A stretch of DNA of 64,000 nt from Streptomyces sp. SirexAA-E (GTDB lineage: Bacteria > Actinomycetota > Actinomycetes > Streptomycetales > Streptomycetaceae): the NCBI RefSeq assembly GCF_000177195.2, contig NC_015953.1, positions 2,542,001 through 2,606,000 of the forward strand, given 5' to 3'. The notes under the pieces are model-generated. The model saw nothing but the letters and a program-made list of their open reading frames with translations. It ran no database searches and was not told where the DNA came from. The position numbers and the translations under genes are program-made. Shown in pieces: positions 51,117 to 59,214 of the stretch (the first letter of the stretch is position 1; every line of letters starts with the position of its first letter).

Positions 51117-52397
51117 TCACGCGAAGAGCCGCCGCCAGGTCTCCGGTCCCGGATAGCCGTCGGCCGCGCTGCCGCGCCAGCCCTGGGCCTTCTGGAAGGC
51201 CTCGACGTTGCGCCGGTCGGCCTCCGTCCATCGCCGGTCGGGGCCCTTGGCGTAGTACCTGCCGTATCCCTTCTTCACCAGCTGGGTCCCGAGCCGCTGC
51301 ACGTCGCTGTTGGACTGGCCCGGCCTGAAGGAGCCCCGGCCCGGGAAGGCCGGGGCCTCGTCCGCGCCGCCGCCCGCGGCCGGGATCGTGCGGCCGGTGC
51401 CCTTGACCAGCAGCTCCCAGGTGCCGGGCCCGGGGATACCGTCCGCCTCCTTGCCCTGCCAGCCCTGGGCCAGCTGGAAGGCCTGCGTCGCCCGCCGGTC
51501 CGCGTCCGTCCAGCGCGGCCCCGCGCCGACCCGGTAGAAGCGCTTGCCGCCCTGGGCGATGAGCAGCTTCCCGAGCTGGGTGACGAAGGCGTTGTCGGCG
51601 CCGGGGCCGAACTTCGACGCTCCGGGGAACGACGTCGCCGACCCGCTGCCGCCCGACTGGGCGGTGAGCCCCTTGTAGCGATAGGCCACGTACTGGGCGG
51701 AGTTGCTCCAGTACGCCATGGGCGTCGTCGCCTTGCGGGTGTACGGGCGGGTCTGCTCGTACGCGGTGTAGTGGCTGTGCGTGCCATCGGTCCAGCCGCC
51801 GAAGATCGTCACGTGCGACCCCGCCGCCGGATCGGCCGGGTTGTGGAAGAGCAGGATGTCCCCGGGCTGGAGGTCCGCGCGGGCGATCTTCGTCCCGAAC
51901 CCGGCGAGGCTGCCGGTCCACTCGTTGCCGCCGAGGTCCCAGGCCATCGAGACGAAGCCGGAGCAGTCCTGCCGGTACCCGTCCGACCAGTACGCCGTCA
52001 TGCTGTACGGGACCCGTGCCGACACCCACTTCTCGGCGCGCCTCATGATCTCGTCCCGGGTCGTCGCCCGGACCGCCGTCGACGCGGGCGGTCCTGACGC
52101 CCCGGAGTCCACCAGCGGTCCGACCGCGCCCTGCGGAGTGTCCGGCCGGGGGTCGGCGGACGTGCCGGCGCGGGCCCCACGGCCCGCCGCCCAGGCCGTC
52201 GCGGCGGCCTGGGCGGCCCCGCAGGAGAGCACCACGCCCGCCGCCGTGACCAGGACCAGTGCCCGCCGCGCCCCGTGCGCGGCGGGGTGCCCGCCGTACC
52301 GCACGGGCAGGACCGCGGCCGTACGCCGCTGCCGGGCACACCCCGCGCAACCGCAGTCGGCGGCGGGCTCGTACTCCTCGAAGACCGGCGCAGTCAT
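51117..52397 (-). CDS. cell-wall-hydrolase-like protein with two peptidoglycan-binding repeats
   Basis: A 426-residue protein from ATG 52397 (AGAGGAG upstream). Residues about 14-20 form a CGCAGC cluster; a signal-like membrane segment follows (RRALVLVTAAGVVLSCGAAQAAATAWA). Residues about 110-250 contain QDCSGFVSMAWDLGG with a NlpC/P60-type catalytic Cys and SHVTIFGGW with a His. Two C-terminal repeats (about 265-345 and 350-426, each with RWTDADRR..AFQ.AQGW and a PG.TW end) are peptidoglycan-binding-like. The cytoplasmic Cys cluster before the membrane segment is odd for a secreted hydrolase. Confidence 0.8.
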   Translation of the reverse strand: MTAPVFEEYEPAADCGCAGCARQRRTAAVLPVRYGGHPAAHGARRALVLVTAAGVVLSCGAAQAAATAWAAGRGARAGTSADPRPDTPQGAVGPLVDSGASGPPASTAVRATTRDEIMRRAEKWVSARVPYSMTAYWSDGYRQDCSGFVSMAWDLGGNEWTGSLAGFGTKIARADLQPGDILLFHNPADPAAGSHVTIFGGWTDGTHSHYTAYEQTRPYTRKATTPMAYWSNSAQYVAYRYKGLTAQSGGSGSATSFPGASKFGPGADNAFVTQLGKLLIAQGGKRFYRVGAGPRWTDADRRATQAFQLAQGWQGKEADGIPGPGTWELLVKGTGRTIPAAGGGADEAPAFPGRGSFRPGQSNSDVQRLGTQLVKKGYGRYYAKGPDRRWTEADRRNVEAFQKAQGWRGSAADGYPGPETWRRLFA

Positions 52398-52565
52398 GCG
52401 ACTCCTCTTCCGCTCGGCAGTCGTCAAGATCTTCCGCATCTCAACTTCCGGGGCAAAACTCATGTTGACCGACAAAAGGTAAAAACCGACCATGCGACAG
52501 GCCGTGCCGATCGGAATTGGTCAGGAGCACCCCGCCGCATCGGGTAAAGTTCTCCAGGTCAGCAG

Positions 52566-52639
52566 GCGCCGTTAGCTCAGTTGGTTAGAGCAGCTGACTC
52601 TTAATCAGCGGGTCCGGGGTTCGAGTCCCTGACGGCGCA
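52566..52639 (+). tRNA. tRNA-Lys (anticodon CTT), copy 3
   Basis: Identical to copy 2 over the whole tRNA. TAAAGT about 18 bases upstream fits a -10 box. Confidence 0.96.
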
Positions 52640-52647
52640 CGCAGCAG

Positions 52648-52680
52648 CAAGGCCCTCTCACCGAGCGTGAGGGGGCCTTG
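52648..52680 (+). terminator. terminator after tRNA-Lys copy 3
   Basis: CAAGGCCCTCTCAC pairs with GTGAGGGGGCCTTG (one G-T wobble) around CGAGC, followed by TTCG. Confidence 0.85.
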
Positions 52681-53027
52681 TTCGTGTGCGCAGGTCCATG
52701 CCCGCCCCGATGGGGCAGTTGCGGTCGCCGCCGCAGCCGGGCAGCCCAACTCATGACCGGCTGAGCCTCCTTGCGCCTCGCGCTGCCGGCCCGATCCGCC
52801 CCGGCACAGCGATCGGGGCGCCGGATGCTTCCGCCCGGATCCGGACAACGTGCCAAAAACCCTCTAGCCGTGGCGAGGGTGCGCCCTACAGTGGCGTGCA
52901 GCACGACCACTCGACCTCCCGCGCCGTGCCGGGCTTCTCCCGCAGCCTGGGCGTCGCGGTCGAGGACCGGCCCGGCCGGCGACCTGAGAGGGATCGGACT
53001 GCCGGCCGGGCCAGGTGTCGCACGCGG
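52681..53027. other. gene-free interval with the sortase-gene terminator
   Basis: No credible gene in 347 bases. A perfect 12-base inverted repeat (GGCCCGGCCGGC / GCCGGCCGGGCC, 52969-53012) lies just downstream of the minus-strand sortase gene and should be its terminator. Confidence 0.6.
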
Positions 53028-53687
53028 TCAGACGCCGCCCTCCCCCGTCAGATAGGCCGAGACCACCACGTTGGCGGTGTACGCGTGGGCGTCCCGGTCG
53101 TACGTACCGCCGCAGGTGATCAGCCGGAGCTCGGCGCGGCCGTCCTCACGGGGCCCGTAGGCCTTCTCGGCGTCGAAGCGTTCCCGGGTGAAGACCTGCA
53201 CGTCGTCGATGGTGAACTCGGCCACCGTGCCGTCGTCCCGGGTGACCTCGACCTTCGCTCCCGGCCGGGCGGCGCTGAGGGAGTAGAAGACGGCGGGATC
53301 GGTCTCGGTGTCGACGTGGCCGACGAAGAGCGCGGCGCCCTCGGTGCCGGGTTCGGTGCCGCCTCCGTACCAGCCGACGGTCCCGGGCGTCTCGTAGGGC
53401 GGTGGCTCGATCGCGCCGGACTCGTCGAGCTCCCTCGCGACGACGGGTGCCGCGATCTCCAGGGAGGGGATCTCCACCCGCTCGGGGCGCGCCCCGTCGA
53501 GCGGTTCGTGGGCCGCCGGCAGCGCCGCGCCCAAGGGGCGTCCGACGGCGGCGATGTCGCCGGTCGTCGGGGCGGAGATGCCGCCGGTGGCACCACGGCC
53601 CCACAGCCACAGTCCGAGCAGCAGCACGGCCCAGGCGACGCCGGTGAGCAGTCGGCCGGATCCGGCCGTGCGGTCCGCGCCCGCCAT
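53028..53687 (-). CDS. class F sortase
   Basis: A 219-residue membrane-anchored protein: one N-terminal segment (LLTGVAWAVLLLGLWLWG) and an extracytoplasmic sortase domain with catalytic His in LFVGHVDT, Cys in LRLITCGG and Arg in the following DRDAHAY. It begins VEIPSLEIAAPVV as class F enzymes do. ATG 53687 is two bases after the stop of the upstream gene, so the two are coupled. Class F sortases are common in Streptomyces and poorly understood; substrates are unknown. Confidence 0.9.
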   Translation of the reverse strand: MAGADRTAGSGRLLTGVAWAVLLLGLWLWGRGATGGISAPTTGDIAAVGRPLGAALPAAHEPLDGARPERVEIPSLEIAAPVVARELDESGAIEPPPYETPGTVGWYGGGTEPGTEGAALFVGHVDTETDPAVFYSLSAARPGAKVEVTRDDGTVAEFTIDDVQVFTRERFDAEKAYGPREDGRAELRLITCGGTYDRDAHAYTANVVVSAYLTGEGGV

Positions 53688-53688
53688 C

Positions 53689-54246
53689 TCAGCCGTGCTC
53701 CGAACGGCGGCGCCTCGCACCGCGGAAGGCGACGGCGGCGACCGCGACGGTGCCGAGCGCCAGCCCGGTCACGGCGTGCGGGAGGCCGGGGCCGGCCTGC
53801 TCGTCGGTGGCGAGGGTGGCGGTGCCGCCTCCCCCGGCCCGGACCGGGGCGACGGGCGAGGGCCGGCGGTGGTGGACGACGGTGACCGTGCCGGTGGCAC
53901 GGCCGTGGCCGTCCGTGCAGGTCACCCAGACCTCGTAGGCACCCGGGGCCGCGTCGGAACGGATCCGGGCCCCGGCGGTCAGGCCCTTTCCGCCGCCCGG
54001 GATGAAGCGCGCTTCGGCCGTGAATGCCTCGGAGCCGCCCCGGGCCGACGCGCCCTTGCCGCAGGCATCGGTCCGGAGTTCCACCTCCCCGCCCGGGGAG
54101 GCGGCGGCCGGGGAGACGGTGACCGATCCGGGACCCCGGTGCTTCCCGGGATCCCCGGGCCCGGGATCGGCCGGTGCGGCGTGCGCGGGAAAGGCTACCG
54201 TCGCGGCCGCCACTGCGGCACAGAACGTGAGGGGCAGTGAACGCAT
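53689..54246 (-). CDS. secreted, C-terminally anchored protein in operon with the class F sortase
   Basis: A 185-residue protein with signal peptide (MRSLPLTFCAAVAAATVAFPAHAA), a beta-rich Ig-like domain (GSVTVSPAAASPGGEVELRTDACG... DAAPGAYEVWVTCTD, two Cys) and a C-terminal membrane segment plus basic tail (AVTGLALGTVAVAAVAFRGARRRR). No clear LPxTG or LAxTG motif precedes the segment. Proteins of this form precede class F sortase genes in many Streptomyces and may be the partner or substrate. Confidence 0.8.
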   Translation of the reverse strand: MRSLPLTFCAAVAAATVAFPAHAAPADPGPGDPGKHRGPGSVTVSPAAASPGGEVELRTDACGKGASARGGSEAFTAEARFIPGGGKGLTAGARIRSDAAPGAYEVWVTCTDGHGRATGTVTVVHHRRPSPVAPVRAGGGGTATLATDEQAGPGLPHAVTGLALGTVAVAAVAFRGARRRRSEHG

Positions 54247-54334
54247 CGTAAACCTCCTGAACGAAGGTTCACGCGTGCGGGGGCGTTTCGCATCCCCGGT
54301 AGGCCGGTCGGGTGAGGGGCGTCCGCCCGGCCCC

Positions 54335-55129
54335 CTACGGCGTGGGCAGGTCCACCAGGTCGACGAGGTCGGCGATGGAGTCGACGACGGTGGACGGCCG
54401 GAAGGGATAGCGGTCCATGTCGGCGGTGGTGGTGAGTCCCGTGAGGACGAGGAAGGTCTGCATCCCGGCCTCCAGACCGGCCAGCACGTCGGTGTCCATC
54501 CGGTCGCCGATCATGGCGGAGGTCTCGGAGTGGGCACCGATGGCGTTGAGCCCGGTGCGCATCATCAGCGGGTTCGGCTTGCCGGCGAAGTACGGGGCCT
54601 TGCCGGTGGCCTTGGTGATCAGCGCGGCCACGGAACCGGTGGCGGGCAGCGGCCCCTCGGCCGACGGGCCGGTCTCGTCCGGGTTGGTGCAGATGAAGCG
54701 GGCGCCGGCGTTGATCAGCCGGATCGCCTTGGTGAGCGCCTCGAAGCTGTACGTACGGGTCTCGCCGAGCACGACGTAGTCCGGGTCGTGATCGGTCAGG
54801 ACGTACCCGATGTCGTGCAGCGCGGTGGTCAGGCCCGCCTCGCCGATGACGTACGCCGTGCCGCGCGGCCGCTGGTCGTCCAGGAACTGCGCGGTGGCCA
54901 GGGCGGAGGTCCAGATGTTCTCCACCGGCACGTCCAGACCCATCCGCTTGAGGCGGGCGTGCAGGTCGCGGGCGGTGTAGATGGAGTTGTTGGTGAGGAC
55001 GAGGAAGGGCAGTCCGGAGTCCCGGAGCCGCTTGATGAAGGCGTCGGCCCCCGGGATGGGGGTGCCCTCGTGGATGAGGACACCGTCCATGTCGGTCAGC
55101 CAGGATTCGATCGCCTTGCGCTCTGCCAT
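54335..55129 (-). CDS. HAD-IIA family phosphatase (NagD-like)
   Basis: A 264-residue enzyme with HAD motif I DMDGVLIHEG, motif II LTNNS, the class IIA cap and motifs III/IV (KPNPLMM, MIGDRMDTDV). The family dephosphorylates nucleotides, sugar phosphates or 4-nitrophenyl phosphate; the substrate is not predictable. ATG 55129 gives the standard start. It is 89 bases from the stop of the secreted-protein gene on the same strand. Confidence 0.92.
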   Translation of the reverse strand: MAERKAIESWLTDMDGVLIHEGTPIPGADAFIKRLRDSGLPFLVLTNNSIYTARDLHARLKRMGLDVPVENIWTSALATAQFLDDQRPRGTAYVIGEAGLTTALHDIGYVLTDHDPDYVVLGETRTYSFEALTKAIRLINAGARFICTNPDETGPSAEGPLPATGSVAALITKATGKAPYFAGKPNPLMMRTGLNAIGAHSETSAMIGDRMDTDVLAGLEAGMQTFLVLTGLTTTADMDRYPFRPSTVVDSIADLVDLVDLPTP

Positions 55130-55318
55130 GACACGGGCTCCTGCCGTACGCGCTGTGCACCGGAGTGCTGGACGCCGGCGGCACCGCGTTGTGCAGCGCC
55201 GACGCCCCGATTTTAGGCTGCCCGTTCGACGGGGCGGAACCTGCTGATCAAGGGCGGGTCGCCGCCAGGGCGTGTCCCCCAAGCCCCGCCTGTCCGGCGA
55301 CGCCTGGCACGCCCCAGG

Positions 55319-56188
55319 TCAGCGGGCCGGCCCGCGCAGGCGGCGGGCCAGCAGCAGGGCCGCGGCTCCGGTGAGGATCAGGGCCCCGGCCGTGGGGGCG
55401 GCCCAGGCGGGCGGCGTCCGGCCGGTGCGGGCCAGCGCGGACGGGGCCCTCCCCGCGTCGTCGCTGCGCGGCGCTCCGGCGTCCACGCCGCCGTCGACGA
55501 TGACGAAGGAGTACGCGGCGGACTCGCCGACCCAGTCGCCGTCGGACGCGCCGGGCTCCCCGGCCGCCTCCTGCGGCTCGGTCCGCCCGCTGTGCCGCTG
55601 CACGATGGCCGCGTTCGCCGTGACCTTGCCCGGCCTGGTGTCGGAGGTGAACGCCATCCGGACCTCCACGGTGACGGTCTTCTTCGCGGGAACCGTGAAA
55701 CCGGGGAAGTCGTCGTCCTCCTGACCGCCGCCGAAGACACCGATCTGCTCGTCCCGGTCGGTGGACTCCCAGGTGACCCGGTGCTCCTCGTCGGGATGGC
55801 TCCTCTCGACGAACTCCAGCTGGATCTGCTCGGGCGTCAACGCGCGGTCCTCGTCGGTGAGGACGAGGACGGGGTGGATCGCGCGGCACGGCTCGGTGGT
55901 GGTGTTGGTCAGGTCCAGGTACCAGGTCCCGTAGCCGCCACCGGAGGCGTAGGTGTCCGGGCCCCCGTGGATCCGGGTGTCGATGGGGAAGTCCTCGGCG
56001 TCCGCGTCCCCGCAGACGGTCCGCGCGTCCGCGACGGCACCGGACACGGCCGGCACCGGGGCCGCGATCGGGATGGCGACGGCGGCCGGGGTGCCGAGGA
56101 GTCCGGCCGGGACGACGAGGCCCGCGGCGAGGCCGAGGCGGGTGAGGGCACGGCCGTCGCGCAGCCGTGCGGGGGGCTTGGGGGGCAT
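55319..56188 (-). CDS. LARTG-anchored cell-surface protein, sortase substrate candidate
   Basis: A 289-residue protein from ATG 56188. Signal peptide (LTRLGLAAGLVVPAGLLGTPAAVA), a secreted domain with two Cys and WYLDLTNTTTEPCRAIHPVLVLTDEDRAL, then the C-terminal sorting signal LARTG, a membrane segment (WAAPTAGALILTGAAALLLA) and RRLRG. LAxTG is the motif used by class E sortases of Streptomyces, rather than LPxTG. A class F sortase is encoded 1.6 kb downstream, but by motif a class E enzyme elsewhere is the more likely partner. Confidence 0.82.
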   Translation of the reverse strand: MPPKPPARLRDGRALTRLGLAAGLVVPAGLLGTPAAVAIPIAAPVPAVSGAVADARTVCGDADAEDFPIDTRIHGGPDTYASGGGYGTWYLDLTNTTTEPCRAIHPVLVLTDEDRALTPEQIQLEFVERSHPDEEHRVTWESTDRDEQIGVFGGGQEDDDFPGFTVPAKKTVTVEVRMAFTSDTRPGKVTANAAIVQRHSGRTEPQEAAGEPGASDGDWVGESAAYSFVIVDGGVDAGAPRSDDAGRAPSALARTGRTPPAWAAPTAGALILTGAAALLLARRLRGPAR

Positions 56189-56347
56189 GGAGGGACACCC
56201 TTCGCTGCTCGCTCGCCGCCGGGCACCTCCTGAGGGCCACCGGCTGTGGCGCCGACGCTGCCACGCGTGCGGGGGCACCGCCAACCGCCGGGCCGGGAAG
56301 TCCGCCCGTTCGGGCGGAAAGAACCGCCCGAACGGCGGGCCGCGGCC

Positions 56348-57469
56348 TCAGCCCGCCTCACCGGCGCGGCCGAAGAGCGGGGCCAGGACCAGTTGGGCGG
56401 CCCCTTCTGCGATCGGGCGGTCACCGCCGGTGGCGACGGTGACCGGGACGACGGGCCCGGTGCCCTCCCGGCGGGCGCGTTCCTCGACGACGGCGCGCAC
56501 CCCGTCCACGTACACGTCCTCGTGAGCGGCGACCGTGCGGCCGCCGAGGACCAGCCGGTCGATGTCGAGCAGCCCGACGAGGTTGGCGGCGCCCGTCCCC
56601 AGGACCCGGGCCGCCTCGGCGAGGTCGCCGCGGGCGACGGCGGCCAGGCAGAGCGCCTCGACGCAGCCGCGGCCGCCGCAGTCGCACGGCGGGCCGTCCA
56701 GTTGGAGGGTCTGGTGGCCGAACTCCCCCGCCCCGGTGCGGGCCCCGCGGTGCACCCTCCCGCCGAGGACCAGTCCGGCGCCGAGGCCCGTCCCCAGGTG
56801 GAGGTAGGCGAAGTCGGCCCCGTCCCGGGCGCGCAGGGCGAGGCCGAGGGCGGCCACGTTGGTGTCCTTGTCGACGACCACCGGCAGTCCGGTCCGTGCG
56901 GCCAGGGCCTCGCGCAGCGGGTAGCCGTCCCACTGCGGGAAGCCCGTGACGCGGTGGAGGACGCCTCCGGCATGGTCCAGCGGACCCGGCAGGGCGGCGC
57001 CCACGCCGAAGACCCGGCGGTCCTCGGTCCCGGGTGCGTCTGCCCGTACCGTCTGCACCGCACGGGCCGCGGCCCCGACGACCTCGGCGGCCGGGGCGCC
57101 CAGGTCCAGCGGGGCGGTGCGGGTGGCGACCGGGGTGCCGGCGAGGTCGACCAGGACGGCGGTCATCTCGTCGCGGTCCAGGTGGAGCCCGACCGCGTAC
57201 CCGGCGTCCGGGACGAGGCCGAGGACGGTGCGGGGCTTGCCGCCGGTGGAGGCGAGGCGGCCGGCCTCGGTGGCCAGGCCCTCGGCGCGCAGCCGGGTGG
57301 TGATCTTGCTGACCGCCTGCGGGGTCAGCCCGGTGCGCTCCGCGAGCTCCAGCCGGCTGATCCCCCGCTCACCGGCCGTACGCAGGAGGTCGAGCACGAG
57401 GGAGGCGTTGTGGTGGCGCAGCGACGGCAGGTTCGCCCCGCCGCTCCTGCTGTTGCTCCTGTTCACCAC
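56348..57469 (-). CDS. ROK-family transcriptional regulator
   Basis: A 373-residue protein: N-terminal winged helix-turn-helix (ISRLELAERTGLTPQAVSKITTRLRAEGL) and a ROK sugar-kinase-like domain with DKDTNVAALGL, the glycine-rich GTGLGAGLVLGGRVHRG and zinc motif CDCGGRGCVEAL. It should respond to a sugar. GTG 57469 is the start. It is divergent from an oxidoreductase gene and an inverted repeat (57497-57509) lies between them, the natural target. Confidence 0.9.
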   Translation of the reverse strand: MVNRSNSRSGGANLPSLRHHNASLVLDLLRTAGERGISRLELAERTGLTPQAVSKITTRLRAEGLATEAGRLASTGGKPRTVLGLVPDAGYAVGLHLDRDEMTAVLVDLAGTPVATRTAPLDLGAPAAEVVGAAARAVQTVRADAPGTEDRRVFGVGAALPGPLDHAGGVLHRVTGFPQWDGYPLREALAARTGLPVVVDKDTNVAALGLALRARDGADFAYLHLGTGLGAGLVLGGRVHRGARTGAGEFGHQTLQLDGPPCDCGGRGCVEALCLAAVARGDLAEAARVLGTGAANLVGLLDIDRLVLGGRTVAAHEDVYVDGVRAVVEERARREGTGPVVPVTVATGGDRPIAEGAAQLVLAPLFGRAGEAG

Positions 57470-57486
57470 CCCATTGTCCCCATCGC

Positions 57487-57522
57487 TTGCACTTTGGCAA
57501 CAGCGTTGCTTAAGTGGTTCGC
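57487..57522 (+). promoter_or_regulatory. leaderless promoter with inverted-repeat operator
   Basis: TTGCAC (57487-57492), 18-base spacer and TAAGTG (57511-57516) place transcription start at or next to ATG 57523, so the message would have no leader. The spacer contains GCAAC-AGC-GTTGC (57497-57509), a dyad ideally placed for repression by the divergent ROK regulator. Confidence 0.6.
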
Positions 57523-58632
57523 ATGACTGCCAACGCTCCTCATCGCGTCGGGCTCGTCGGCTACGGCCTGGCGGGATCCGTCTTCCACGCCCCGCTGGTC
57601 TCGGCGACCGAGGGCCTCGTCCTGGACACGGTCGTCACGTCGAACCCGGAGCGGCAGGCCGCGGCCGGCGCCGAGTTCCCCGGGGTGCGCTTCGCGGCCT
57701 CGCCCGACGAGCTGCTCGCGCGCGCGGACGGGCTGGACCTGGTCGTGATCGCGTCCCCGAACAAGACGCACGTGCCGATCGCGCGGGCCGCCCTGGAGGC
57801 CGGGCTGCCGGTGGTCGTCGACAAGCCGCTCGCCGGGACGGCCGCCGAGGCCCGTGAACTGGCGGCGCTGGCCGAGGAGCGCGGGCTGCTGCTCTCGGTC
57901 TTCCAGAACCGCCGCTGGGACAACGACTTCCTGACCCTGTCCCGGCTGATCGAGGAGGGCGAGCTCGGTGACGTGCTGCGCTTCGAGTCGCGGTTCGAGC
58001 GGTGGCGGCCGCAGCTGAAGGGCGGCTGGCGCGAGTCGGGTGACCCGCAGGAGATCGGCGGGCTGCTGTTCGACCTGGGCAGCCACGTCGTGGACCAGGC
58101 GCTGACGCTGTTCGGCCCGGTGGTCCGGGTGTACGCGGAGTCCGACGTACGCCGCCCGGGCGCGGCGGCCGACGACGACACCTTCCTCGCGCTGACCCAC
58201 GCGAACGGCGTCCGCTCCCATCTGTACGCCAGTGCGGTCACGGCCCAGCTCGGCCCGCGCTTCCGGGTGCTCGGCTCGAAGGCCGGCTACGTGAAGTACG
58301 GTCTCGACCCCCAGGAGGCCGCTCTGCGCGAGGGTGACCGGCCGACGGCGGGCAAGCCCTGGGGCGAGGAGCCGAGGGAGCTGTGGGGCCGCATCGGTTC
58401 CGGGGAGTCCCCGCTGACCGGCGGCGGCGACCCCGTGCCCACACTGCCGGGCGACTACCCGGCGTACTACGCGGCCGTCGCCGCCGCCCTGCGCGGTGAC
58501 GGCGGGAACCCGGTGACGGCGGCGCAGGCCGCCGACGCGCTGGACGTCCTGGAGGCCGCGCGCCGCTCGGCCCACGAGGGCGTCGCGGTCGACCTGGCAC
58601 CCCACCCCGACGCAGAGGAGCCGCAGGCATGA
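57523..58632 (+). CDS. Gfo/Idh/MocA-family oxidoreductase
   Basis: A 369-residue NAD(P)-dependent dehydrogenase with Rossmann motif VGLVGYGLAGSVFHAP, the conserved DKPLAGT loop (Lys acts in catalysis), and the C-terminal beta-sheet domain with GGLLFDLGSHVVDQA. The substrate is probably a sugar or inositol derivative, which fits the ROK regulator next door. ATG 57523 lacks a ribosome binding site, consistent with a leaderless transcript. The stop overlaps the next gene (ATGA). Confidence 0.92.
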   Translation: MTANAPHRVGLVGYGLAGSVFHAPLVSATEGLVLDTVVTSNPERQAAAGAEFPGVRFAASPDELLARADGLDLVVIASPNKTHVPIARAALEAGLPVVVDKPLAGTAAEARELAALAEERGLLLSVFQNRRWDNDFLTLSRLIEEGELGDVLRFESRFERWRPQLKGGWRESGDPQEIGGLLFDLGSHVVDQALTLFGPVVRVYAESDVRRPGAAADDDTFLALTHANGVRSHLYASAVTAQLGPRFRVLGSKAGYVKYGLDPQEAALREGDRPTAGKPWGEEPRELWGRIGSGESPLTGGGDPVPTLPGDYPAYYAAVAAALRGDGGNPVTAAQAADALDVLEAARRSAHEGVAVDLAPHPDAEEPQA

Positions 58633-59108
58633 GCACCGGCGCGCCGACCATCTCCGAGCTGATCGCCCAGGAGCGGAGGCTGACCCTGCCGCGCTTCGGT
58701 TACGACGAGGCGTACGCGCTGGGCGGGCTGCTGGTCACACTGGCCCGCGAGCGGCACGCCCCGGTCGCCGTCGACATCCGGCGCGGCACCCAGCAGCTCT
58801 TCCACGCGGCGCTGCCCGGTTCCAGCGCGGACAACGACGCGTGGATCGACCGGAAGCGCCGGGTCGTGGAGCGGTACGGCGAGAGCTCGTACCTGGTCGG
58901 CACCCGTTTCCGGGCGAAGGGGACCACCTTCGAGGAGTCCTCCCGCCTGGACCTGGACACCTACGCGGCGCACGGCGGTTCGTTCCCGATCGCGGTCGAG
59001 GGCGCGGGCGTGATCGGGACGGTCACCGTGTCGGGGCTGCCGCAGGCCGAGGACCACGCGCTGGTGGTGGAGGCCCTGGAACGGTTCCTGACGCACCCCG
59101 CGTCCTGA
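58629..59108 (+). CDS. heme-degrading-domain (GlcG/HbpS, UPF0303) protein
   Basis: A 159-residue protein coupled to the oxidoreductase gene by a four-base overlap. It has the UPF0303/HbpS-like fold: FGYDEAYALGGLLVTLARERHAPVAVDIRRG, YGESSYLVGTRFRAKGTTFEES and AVEGAGVIGTVTVSGLPQAEDHALVVEAL. Family members bind heme or small ligands; the operon with a sugar oxidoreductase suggests an accessory role there. Confidence 0.88.
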   Translation: MSTGAPTISELIAQERRLTLPRFGYDEAYALGGLLVTLARERHAPVAVDIRRGTQQLFHAALPGSSADNDAWIDRKRRVVERYGESSYLVGTRFRAKGTTFEESSRLDLDTYAAHGGSFPIAVEGAGVIGTVTVSGLPQAEDHALVVEALERFLTHPAS

Positions 59109-59138
59109 CCGGCGGCCGGGGGCGGGACGGCCCCGGCC

Positions 59139-59192
59139 CGGGGTGAGGCATCCTCGGCCGGGGTGAGGCGTCCTCGGCCCGGGGTGGGACGG
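59139..59192. repeat. short tandem GC-rich repeat
   Basis: Two near-identical 20-base copies (GGGGTGAGGCATCCTCGGCC with one change) and a partial third lie between convergent genes. No gene or known element is involved. Confidence 0.6.
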
Positions 59193-59214
59193 CCCCCGCC
59201 CCACCCCGGCCGCC

